Source: Orthonyx spaldingii
Lineage: Eukaryota; Chordata; Aves; Passeriformes; Orthonychidae
Reading direction: 5' to 3'
Assembly (NCBI GenBank): GCA_013397795.1
Contig: VZTJ01004373.1
Coordinates: forward strand, 522,932 to 586,931
Length of the DNA stretch: 64,000 nt
Shown here piece after piece: positions 30,401 through 42,400 of the stretch. The notes under the pieces were generated by a model. It was not told the origin of the DNA. It saw only the letters and a program-made list of their open reading frames with translations, and did not search any database. The first letter of the stretch is position 1; every line of letters begins with the position of its first letter. The translations under genes and the position numbers were made by a program.

Positions 30401-33400
30401 GTTGAAGGTAGAGATGAGAACTAGCATTTCTGAGCCCAAGTGCTGGTGTGTGGTGCTTTCTTAGTGACTGGGTGGCAGAGTGCACTGTACAGGAAATATG
30501 ACTGATTTCTTTCTGATCTGTTTTAGGGGAGTTCTCTCTGTTTCTTGGTGCCAGGCTGACCCTGAACTGCTGTTGAGTAGTGCCAAAGACAACCGGATCT
30601 TGTGCTGGAACCCAGGTGTAGGGGAGGTATGTAACCACAGCTACCAGTACACATGGTCTTCTTTATAGAGTTGTGTGCTTTGTTGTGTGTGTGTCCTTCC
30701 CTGTATCCTTGTGAAGTGCCAATGTAATTCCCTCAAGCATGTCTTCTGCACTCTTTCTGTCTGGGGTGAATGAGTGTTGTCCATATCCAGACTGAAATAG
30801 GTTTTCACTGATACATACTTGTCCAGAGATAGAGGGAAGAAAACTTTTAATTAAAATTTAGTTTCAACTCTTTATGATTACTCTTGCTATGCTCACACTT
30901 TAGTGTTCTCTGTTTCCGTGTGTTTCTTCTTTTTCCTTCTCCTGGAGTAGTAAGTTCTTTTGGGAGGAAATTTGAAGAAGAACAAGGAGCATTTGTTAGA
31001 GAGGGTCACTGAGAAGGGAACAATGTAGTTAATAATGTGTGTAAACTTTATTCATAGTAAAATATTTCACATATCTGTGCTTATCTAGTCATGTATCTCA
31101 GAATTACCATACTTGGTATATTCATACTTGGTATAAAATGGGACTGTTTAAAAATTTTTTATGCACACCCATTCATTCAATTCTGAGTTCCTGGATAAAA
31201 CTGAACTTTGGACAATGTAGTTATCTTGATAACAGCATGGGGAAAGTGCTCTAACAATACTGAACAAAGTCGAACTGGGAGCCTCAGGCTAGATTCATTT
31301 CATGGGACAATATCACTCAGCTGACCACTTTTGCCTTGGAGGCAAGGAAAAAAAATGAATCAATTTCCTAAAATGCATGAAATGTTGCTGTTGTAGTTTT
31401 ATGGCATTTAACACTCACTTTGTCAAGATCACTAGTGGTTAGAAGATGATCAGACTCTGAAACATTCCTGATGTCTAATTTTTACAAAAGTATTTTCACT
31501 ATCTTTTAGTGGAGAAGTAAAAAAAAATAAAAATTAGTGTGACTGACTTATCTTTATGCATGCTGCTGTAGATTTGCAGAGTCCAAATTCAAATTAGACT
31601 TTCATGTATAAACTATTGTTAGGGGGCTCTTTTTGACTTGGTACCAATGAACAGCAAATTTTCAGGTGAAAAAGTTGGGAAGGTTTGTAGTATTAAGGAT
31701 TAATACAGTTACGCAGAATGGCTGATCTCATAAGTTTGAGCAAAGTATTGGTTTCTTTGGGTTTGGGGGATGTTTGGTTTTTTGGAATTTGTTTCTTAGT
31801 TCTTCTGTTTGGGAATCTAGATTTTAATATAAGGAAATCATATTAGTTTGCTTATACCTGGAACAGAAAACACAGATCATGTTCCCACAAAAAATGAAGT
31901 TGTGGTTGTCTATGCCTTGTTCCTGTAAACCATAAAGGAAATATATTCATTTTACGAACTGGAGGTTTAAGGCCAAGGCTGTGTTAGTGAGTTGCCCAAC
32001 ATCAGGCAGGAAGTCTGTGACTGGGCCATGAACTGAACTTCGGCTATTTGAGTGCTGAACCATAAACTTGTTGGCTGCATTGTCCTTCATAGTTCATGTG
32101 CAGCTATTACATTCCTCTCTTCTTGTTCTATTTTCTTTAGGCTCTTTATTTTCCTTGTCACATCTGTTACTCCACACTATTCTTTCTGTTTATATGTTCT
32201 TGCTCATGGCACATTCTTGCCTCTTGACTTCTGGTTTTATTGTGTTGTTTTCTGGTGTCTCTCCCTTGGTTAACAGCAAATGTGACAATGCTATAGTACT
32301 CTGATACAGCAGTACTTAAAAAGCAGAGCAAAAGTGACTTCTTGCCTTTGGATTTTATTCTACAGTCAGAATCCAGTTTTACATGAGCTTTCTGTGTCTT
32401 TCAGCTGTTTAGACTCAATATGCTATAATTTGGTTGCAAATGCACCATTCAAGAAGCAAAAATAAAAGATTTGTATGCAATAATGACCTGTAAATAAAAT
32501 GACAGTGCTTGCTGTGGGCAAGTAATTTGGGGAAAGCAGGAGGCTTATTTGTGTTGTGCTTCTATCTTCTCTCTTTCTGTAACAGGTGGTGTATGAGTTG
32601 CCCATTCGGAGTCAGTGGTGCTTTGATGTCCAGTGGTGTCCTAGGAATCCTTCAGTCTTCTCTGCTGCCACTTTTGATGGGTGGATCAACATTTATTCTG
32701 TTATGGGTGGGAACTTAGAAGCTCAGCAGAAGACACAGGCTGACAAGGTAAAGTCCTGTGACTGGGTTACACCTTGACAGACTGGCAGTTCCTGCAGTGA
32801 CTGTTCAGAGACGTAGAAGCACGTGTGTTACTGGTTTTTAAGCAGTCCTATCTGTCCCACACACCAGGACCTATGGCTGTATGGTGTGGGAACCAGAAGC
32901 TACCTGTGTGGATGCTTAATAATCCCACCAAATCCTGAAGGGGGACCACATTGCCTATGACAAAGTGTGTAAGGACAACCAAGATCAAGCACAGTTGTGA
33001 TGTTAAGATATATTTTATCATTATTACTAGTAGACTAAAAATAAAGCAGCACACAAGCTTTTATTGTCATTAGGTTAACATTAAATACATTGATACTGAT
33101 TAATAGGATACGTTATTCTTCATTAGTTTAGAAGAAAATTTTATGAAGTGGCTTATAAACCACTGTTAGCAATTTTCCTCAAGTCTATTGACTAGTCTAT
33201 TAACTTGGAGCATGTTAATATTTTTGATACTGGAACCCATTACTTAGCCAATGAATAGATGAGCAAACTCTGAACAGATTAAATGTCACTACTGTCTAAA
33301 CTTTTAGTTTTAATCTGGTGTCTAGTCTTTTAATTCCCTCCCTCTGTCGCAGCCAACAAATGCCTTGCAATACAGGTTTTAAGAGACTACGTATGAGCTG

Positions 33401-36400
33401 GCTTAAGTGTTATTTATATAGTCATTTACAGCTGACTGAGTTCAGTTTCATAGGATTTGCAAGAGACAGAAAATACTTTATCAAGCAACAGCTGTGGGAG
33501 ATTAAGGATTTATTTAACCCATGGAGAATTTTCTTTCTCTGCATTCTTCATGTGCATGCGCCACACTTCCACTGTTCAAAATTGGGTAACAGTAGGGTCG
33601 AATAATTCCTGAATAAATTGAATAACAAGAACACCAGCAGAAGGAGATGATGACAGTTATGGTGGCCGGGACTTCGTGACCAAGAAGTCTCTCTCTTATG
33701 AATTCAATAGTCTCAGGACAGAAACTCTGTTGCATACCTGGTTGTCTATATTTGTCTCTTTAAGGTTAAGGGTGTTTGTTCTGTTGGATAACAAGCTGTT
33801 CCTCAAGAAACATTCTTTATTTGGAAATGGTTTCCCCTGAAGAAAGACAAAATATTGCCTGTGATTCTAAGGCTTGACAACCCTAGCTTGATCAGCCTGA
33901 TGTTGCTTTCTTTTGGGTATGCTGGTTAGCTGAATTTTAAAGCTATTCCCTATGGTCCAGTCAAACTTGAAGATTATCTTTAGCAAACAACAAATCTATG
34001 CGAACAATGTTAAAAATGAAAAGTGCTTGTGAACAGCATGGTGTGTACGTTCACTGACTCCCTTAATGTCAGAAATCTGGCTCAGGGGCCACTTGTGACT
34101 CTATTTTGTCTAGACAAAATTTTATTTCATCAGTCTCATCTAAGCTATAAAAGCTTGAGACAGTCCTTGAAACTAACCCATTTGAAAGACTCCAGCAACA
34201 AAATGGGAGTCAGAATTCCTTTGTGAGCAAAACAAGAAATAAGTTGGACAACTTTTGACCATATATTGTCATTATCTTGCATAAAACAAGTAATTTTGCA
34301 ACTCCTGTGTTTGAGCTGAGTGCTGGGCCTAGCAGCATTTGTTAGGAAATTTGCATCTTGCTAAACTCTTAGGGTAAAACTTTCTTGGAAAATGATTTCT
34401 GGAACTGTTTTGAAATGCCATTTCTCTTGCATAGGGGCTTGGTGTTATTCCAGAAAGAGGTGCTATGCTAGCCTCATTCCTCATCATTGTGGAAAGTAAC
34501 CAATTCCTAAACAATAGTTCTTTGTGCTTACTCCATACAGAGAGGAATTTAATTACATTTCTTCCTATATCCATCTGATTCTAGATCTCTTCCTCCTTCA
34601 ACAACCTGGATCCCTTTGGCACAGGACAGAGCCTTCCTCCTCTGCAGGTGCCAGAGCAAGTAACTCAGACCACATTGATTCCACCATTAAAAAAACCACC
34701 CAAGTGGATTCGCAGACCTGTGGGGGTTTCATTTGCAGTAAGTGAATGGAGCATCCTTAGCTGAAAATGCAATAGATGTGTTGTGACACAATAGTTTTCT
34801 TTCACTGGAGAAACCTGTGTCTTCCTGTTGCTAGTTGTTTTCATGCCTGTTTAGGGTGTATTGTGGTGTCCCATGAAGTGAAGTTTGTTTGCTCTCTGCA
34901 TTCAGGTAAATTGCCAACAAGAAAGAGTCCTGTAGCAGAGAATGGGAGATTATAAGTAGGAGTTAATAAATCTAAGAAAAATTCATAAAAGCTGTCTTTT
35001 GTAGGTTGACATACATTCCCGTTCTCCTCTCTCTGTCTCCTTCCTATCCAGGCATTCAATTTTCTTCACGTCATTGCTCCTAAATTGGAAGGCTGAATTG
35101 TTCTTTTAGCCTGTTGCTTGACTTGTTCTCTATCTGTCTAGTGCCTGCTCTTCACCTGATAGTTTTTATCATTGCAGTCTGCCTCTCCATGTAACAAAAG
35201 AACTGACAGTTCCAAATGGTACTTTTTCTTCTGTGCCTCTCTGCCACTTGCAATTGGCTAGGCCTGATCAGATATGCACAAGTGTCAAGTTTATCAGTGT
35301 TCAGCTGAAGGGCTCGCAGTCAGTGTGAACTCCCTCAATGTTTATACTATCCATACACACTAAACTCTTTGGTTCCTTGTAAACACTGCTGGAGCTTGGG
35401 TCTGCCTTGCTAAATGAAGAGCTAAGTGAGTAGCTTTTACCTTTGTTTATAAGAATGCTTACTGTGTCTCCCCTTGTCATTCTCAGTTTGGAGGAAAACT
35501 GATTTCCTTTGGTCTTACCAAAGCTCCTGGACAGCAAATGCAGCAGACTTACCCACACCAGGTATTCATCAGTCAAGTCACTACTGAAACTGAATTCCTA
35601 CTCCGATCCAAAGAACTGCAGATGGCCTTGCAGTCAGGAAACCTCCTTGATTACTGCCAGGGCAAGATCCAGACAGCCAAGTTGCCATTTGATGAGAATG
35701 TTTGGAACTTCTTGAAGGTAGGATGACTGTGGTGAAATACAGAGGTCAGTTCTTTTATGGTCCTGGGGTGGAATATGGTCCTCTCTAGCCCTTTATATTC
35801 CTGTTCTTTAAAATATAAAACGGAATTGAATTAATAGACTTGTTACTTGTCTAAAGATAATTGAGTTCTTAGAGGTTGTCTTCGTTTTCATTAGGGGTGG
35901 TCTTTTCAGTAGTCTTGTTTGGGCTTCCTGAAAACAGGATTTTTTCATCTTAACACACTGCCAAGCTATATCTGCCTGCTACCTGTGGAGTTGTGCATTA
36001 TCACTGTTTCTCGAAGTGAAATCCAAACGGACAATGAGATAGCCCAGAACAAGGGAGAGAGCTGTGGTGGCATAAGGACTGACCAGCCTTCATGGACGGT
36101 TTGGTAACATGAGAGTTTGATAATAAGAAGTGGTCATCCTTCTGAAGAGGCAGGGCTTGGTCTTGGCAGTGGTTTACATACACTCATAGCAGACTGTGTG
36201 GAGAGCAAAATATTGGGATCTTTTCCATAGTACTACATTTGCATGGGGAATCTTGAATAGGATGGCCAGCGGTTAATCTAGGTGGTGACAGTGGTCTCCA
36301 TTGCAACAATGTCTTCAGTTGCATGAAATGAAACACATCAAACTGTCATTTTTAGTCACTTTTTATACTCCTTGTGGTGTGTGCTCCTGAGAGATCACTC

Positions 36401-39400
36401 CAGCACATAAAGGATCTATTACAATTGATTGTCTTAAACTACAAACCAGGCTTCTGTACAGAAGTGTCCTGCAGCACCATTCCTGCCTCTGCAGGAACAG
36501 TTTCTGAAATGGACTGTTTACAAGTATCTTATCCATGTACAGTTTGATCATTTGTGTAGTAGGAGCAGCATGGGACTTAATTAAGACAGATTCTCCTTGC
36601 AGAATGTTAATCATGCATTAAAGCATATAAATAGTGCCTATCAATTACGCTGTGTGCAGCCTGTTGGAATTTTTGGGAGTGTCTGAATCCTCATCAGGGA
36701 GCTTCTGTAACAGTTAACTATTCTTGTGAAGCCAGCTAGCAATTCAGACAACCACCTTGTCTCAGTTTCATGCAGACTCAAATCAGTCAATTCTCTCTAT
36801 GAAGAGATTTCCTTGGCAATTCCTAGACTATCCAGGGAAATAATGACCACATACACTAAGTATGTATACAGTTGTGGTCTTGATACACAGTTGTACCTCA
36901 ACTGTAACTGTGGCAAACTTGAGTTTTGCCCTTTTATCATGATTATAATTTAAATTCCATAAATCTTCCCACAGTAGTCATTAGGTGGACTTTTCATAGT
37001 TGAGTTTTTTATCTATAAACTGAGCTCTAAACTTTGCTGCTGCCAGAAGCAGCTAACTGTTGTCAGTGTATAGACGTGTATGACTTTATATATTTTTTTG
37101 TCTTTTTAATATCCATTGGGACTCAGGTGAATTTGGAGCAGGAGTCCAGGACTAAACTTCTCAAGTTGCTGGGTTACAGTAAAGAGGATCTGCAAAAAAA
37201 GGTAAGGGGTATTTCCAATAGAGAGAAACCTTTATAGGATTTAAGCTGCTGCAGGAGAGTCATAGGGTCCCTAATGGAACTGAGCAAGTGATCTCATAGC
37301 ACACAAAAGACCAAACTGTATGAAATTTCAGCTGGGAGTCTCATGAAGTCTACCCCACCAAAAAGCAAATGCAAGCACTTGTAAGGGTGTAACTGTAGCT
37401 GTAGTGAATCAAACCAAAGGGGTCTTGAGCCCAGTTATCTTGCTTTCTGTTGTTGGTGCACTGGGAAGTGTTTAACAACAGTGCAGTTGTGAGAGCTTCT
37501 TTTAGTGCTCAGCTCTCTGCCATCTCAGGGGATTCTTCAACCAGGAAAAAGGTGACAGATGGAGACAGTCTGCCATAGCACTGATGAATAATGCGCTGAA
37601 AAGGATGCATAGCCACTGATAGGCAGCCAGCCAGGAATAGGGTGAGGTGGAAGTTTTCAAACAGGTGGAAGAGCTGGGGGAATTGTGTCTGGGACTTGCC
37701 AGTCTCTTGGTAGTTTTGCTGTGCAGGTGTTTCCTTTGATAGGGACTCTACTCTGTGTGTGTCTGTCACTTTTCTAGATTGCCTCATGTTTGAGTAACGG
37801 GATCCCAGATAAACAACCCCTTCCTGAGGCAGATGATACAAATGCTGCACCAGATCAGGTATGTCCTGTACATCTTGCCAGCCTGGGAGAGCAGAGCAGG
37901 GCAGAATGAACTGGAAGGTCTAATTCCAACCACAACTTGTTGGGCTCAATGCTGGCATTGCAGAGGGCAGTTCACAGGCCTGCCAGACCCTCACAGGGTC
38001 AGACTAAATGATCATAACTTTCCCTTCTGGCTTTAAAACTAATCAGTGAACAATGAAGAAGGACTCTGGGCTGTTATTCCTGCAAGAAGGCCTGCTTCAC
38101 CTGTGTTGATTTCTTCAGTGGTAGAATTAGCCTTACCCCACCTTAACTTCATGCTACTGTTCTGGATTTCCTCTGTGAAGCTTCTACTATGGTATTTCCT
38201 TCCTTTTCACCTCTATCCTCTGAAATGTATTTTCACATAATTTTGGGATGTCCATCTTCAGATGCCTTCCAAGGCCTGGTTCACTGTAAATTTTTCTCCT
38301 CTGAGGTATCTAAAACCTATATCCTCTGATTAGTAATCTTCTTCACAAGTCTCAAACACTGGCTGAGATATTCTAAGAGTAGTAATTGTGTCTTGCATTT
38401 CAGTAGAGCACTAGGCATGGCTATGATCCAACCTGTTATTTACAGATTTTACTTGTTGGACTTGTCTCTGTTCCATCCAAAGTAGTTCAGCTTGCTCAAG
38501 GGCTGACAGTTGAGTTGATGAATGCTGCCCAGCAGTGCTGTTGGCATTGTATGTCTTGCACCATCAATCTCCCAAGCTTTATCAATTGCAGCACTGCTCT
38601 TGTTGCTGCCCTCGTGAAATTGTGCAGGCTGATTGCTCAGTGACAGGAGTTTCCAAATTGAAATTAGATTTATATGAGCATGCACAACCAAATGGAGCCT
38701 CATCCCACTTGCTAATCCAGTAAACTGTTTTGGGTAGGATCTGTATGTGCAGTGAATTAAATAAACTCTTGCACTTTTTGCACAGCTTTTGATGAATTCC
38801 GGCGATGATGTAGCTGCTGTTTCTTCCTCTTCAGCCTTTTTTGATAACCTCATCCCACAGAATATGAGGACATTGGAGATTCCTGTCACAGAAGGTATGA
38901 AGAGTGTTGCCGCCTTCTTAGGAAAACGGGAGAGGAGGGAAAAACCAGAAAATTAAGGGAGACCAGGAAGAATCTAGTTCACTCCAGCAGATGGATACTG
39001 TTAAAACATATGACCCCGTCAAGCGTCATGCAGTGTATCTCATTGAGCAGAAAAATACCTTTCCCAGATAAGAGACCCATTAAAAATATAGAAGAATATT
39101 CTAGATGATGGAAGACTTAGAGTCAAGTCAGTAGGTTTTTTTGGGTTTCCAAATTTTCCTTTAGCTGGACTTTTAGCTGTTAGTGCTTTTTACTGTCTGC
39201 TCTTTAAAAGGATCGCCAGAGCATCTGAGTGATGACCGTTTGGGTTGACTCAGCTTCTCACCTCTGTAGATACAGATGGACTCATCAGCCAAGCCCTTTT
39301 GTTGGGGAATTTTGAGGGTGCAGTGGAGCTGTGCATGCGAGCAGAGCGCTTTGCTGATGCCATCATCTTAGCTATAGCTGGTGGGGAGAACCTCCTCAAG

Positions 39401-42400
39401 GAAACCCAGAAGCGCTACTTTGCCAAGCGGAGAACAAACCTCTCCATGGTAAGTGATGGTTTTGTGTGCACTCTGAGCAGGGGAACTGACAGTGTGCACT
39501 GTCTTGGCAAATGTTTCTCTGAATATATGTGGAAATGCTTTTTCCATAATGCAGGAAGCAGAATGTCAACAAAATCTGGCATTTCCTATTGACGTGACAT
39601 TTACTCTGATATCTTGGTAGTTTTATGACAACTTTATATCGTCTGCTTAGAGTGTCTATGTTCTCTGTTGGTTTTTTTTTAATGGTTTCTGTCTCAGCTT
39701 CTCATGCTTATAACGTGTGGTGCATATCGCCCCTTTACAGCTCAACTGGGAAGTTCCTAGCTTATTAATTTACAAATAGGGAAGTGTAACAGAGGTTGGG
39801 ATGTCTTAACACTGTGTTTGCAGTCATTGATACCAGCTGCTCTGAAACAAGATATGTGTTAGATCTTTACTCTTGTCTAGTGTGGCTGTTTCCATATTCT
39901 TTTGAGTGCTTTGTTGGGCTTTTTTACTTTCCTTAGAGGCGTCAGGTTCCAATTACTGTTAACATAGGGATGCTGAGATTGTTGGACCTTAATGTACAGT
40001 GAGGCAGTCGCTGCATATTGAGAAGTGTGTTGGAAAGTGAGCTGCTTAGGCTGTCAGCTTATCTTTGTCTTCGGTGACTGACAGGCTTTCTGCTTCCGTT
40101 ACAGCTGCTGTCCTCCATCGTGCAGCAGAACTGGCAAGATATTGTTTGCACGTGTGATCTACAGAGCTGGAAGGAGGCACTGGCCATCTTGCTGACATAC
40201 TCAAAGCACGAAGACTACACTCAGCTCTGTGGTATGCAGTGCACTATGTTTTTCCCTTGCGGGGGTACCTCTGGACTGCTTACTGAAAGAAGTGCATAGA
40301 GTTAAGAAAGGAAAGCACTTCTTACTCATTGCAGCTGCCTGGAACTTAAATAAGTGTGGATTGTTGAGTTAGAAGAATGATAGATGCACACTGTAGCTGA
40401 GAATCATGGCGTAGTTAGATATTCCATGTGACCTCTAGGAGTAGCATGGAAGAAATAGGGTAGACACTATCAGTAGGCTGAGACATGAGAAGGGTGATTT
40501 TTATTCCATAGAGAAAGGTATTTCTTTACAGTAAAATGTCCAGTGGGCTCCATTCCGTCTAAAACAGGTTTGAGCACCCTATTTCCTGGAGAGTCCCACA
40601 CCTCTTTTAGAAATTAAAAAAAAAAGGTGTTTTGGAATTTTTCACTGAATTCATTTGTCATTTCTTTCCTTTATATATTTGGGTAGACATATAAAAATTG
40701 GCATAGAAAAAGTACTTTTTTTTCAACCAAGTTGGCTTTGGATTTCCTTCCTGATGCCCATTTCTCTGTTATCCAACATCTCTGCAATGGAGGTGGTGAA
40801 GGGTCTAGATCCCAAGCTTTATGAGGAGCAGCTGAGGGAGCTGGAATTGTTTAGCCTGGAGAAAAGGAAGTTTGGAGTTACCTTACTGCTCTCTACAGCT
40901 ACCCGAAAGGAGGTTGCACTTCTCCAAAATAGCAAGTGATAGGATAGGAAGAAACAGCCTGAGTTTGCACCAGGGGAAGTTTAAATTGGGCATTAGGAAA
41001 ACCATCTACACTCAAAGGGTTTTCAAGCATTGGAACAGGCTGCCCAGGGAAGTGGTGGAGTCACCATGCCTGGAGTTACTTAAAAACTTGTTTTGGTGGG
41101 ACTTGGCAGTCAGTGTTAGGTTTATAGTTAGACTCAATGGTTTTTCCTGATCTAAATGATTCTATGATTCTAATTAGGTGCAGATCCAAAGCACTGGGGT
41201 TAATGAACTCTTCAAAAGGGGAGCGTGTTAAATGTTGGCTGCATTTTTTCCTCTCTAGACATGTTGGGTGCCCGCCTGGAGTCAGAGGGAGATGCAGCCC
41301 TGTCCGATGATGCCTGCCTCTGCTATATCGCATCAGGCAATGTGGAGAGGTTGGTGGAATGCTGGGTAAAAAACCATGAGACTCCATCACCACTTGCCCT
41401 ACAGGTACAGGTGCTGTAATGTTGGTTTGACTCCTCTTTAGGCCAGTCTGGTAGCCCTGAACTGTGTACATTATTCCATCAGAGTATCTGGCTTCCAGCA
41501 GAGAGTGGAGACCTGTTTGTACTCACCGAGGTATCTCCTTCTAGCCTGGATTACGGGCCTACTTTGAAAGGAGACTTGCACTCTTAATCATTGAGGTTTT
41601 GTGTGTTTACATTGTATAATTTACATTACATAAATCCAACAATGGACAGGAGTTACATCTTACCTGCCTCTCTAACATACTGATGTAATCTCTAAGCTTC
41701 TTTTTAGTCAGGGAAGTTTGGGCTGTACCTGTTTTCTTATTGGTATACAGTATACTTCTTACTGGTATACAGCCTGGGAATACATTTGCTGCTGTGCTTG
41801 TCATGTGTAACTTAATGCCTCAGTTACCTGGCTGTACCTTCAGAACAGCCTTAGCAAAATAATATGAAGTCTGGACCATGTTATTCCCACTACAAGTAGA
41901 ATGATCACGTATGGGAAATCACATCTTGAAGATGAATCACGACTTCTGAGTCAATGTTGTTACCTACCTCTCTTCATTCCTATTGATTATTTCAAAGAAT
42001 CACAGAATAATCTGAGTTGAAAGGGACCCACAAGGATTAAATCCAACTCTTGAGTGAATGGCCGGTATGGGGATTGAATCCACAACCTTGGTGTTACCAG
42101 CACCATGCTCTGGTAACCACCAAGTTAATCTCAGTAATCTGTTACACTTAAACCAGTCCCAGCTAAGTCACTAAGCCATGTTGTGTCTGTCCCTTGCTAG
42201 AATGAGCTAGACAAGTCTTCCACTTGGATATCTGTAGATAATGTCCTCTGCTACAGAGTTCCCTGGTTTTGTAATCCTACTAGGGAGTAAAAGCAACAAA
42301 AATGCATTTTCAGCACTCCTGGTTGTTTTTGAAACTGATCTCTTGGTTGCCAGATATCAGCATGTATCATTCTACAGGTGTAAGCACTACTTTGATTTCT

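Larger units (their letters stand above)
24472..32747 (+). other. SEC31B: SEC31B exons encoding the N-terminal WD40 propeller
   Basis: The first eight coding exons give residues 1-347. Clear WD blade ends are IWDLNN (Trp149-Asp150), VWDLRK (Trp195-Asp196) and IWDLRF (Trp243-Asp244), with GGGDNG, ASGASD and SSAHPSGKA as blade-start signatures. In the family this propeller forms the cage vertex. Conservation is high here compared with the later proline-rich part. Confidence 0.9.
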
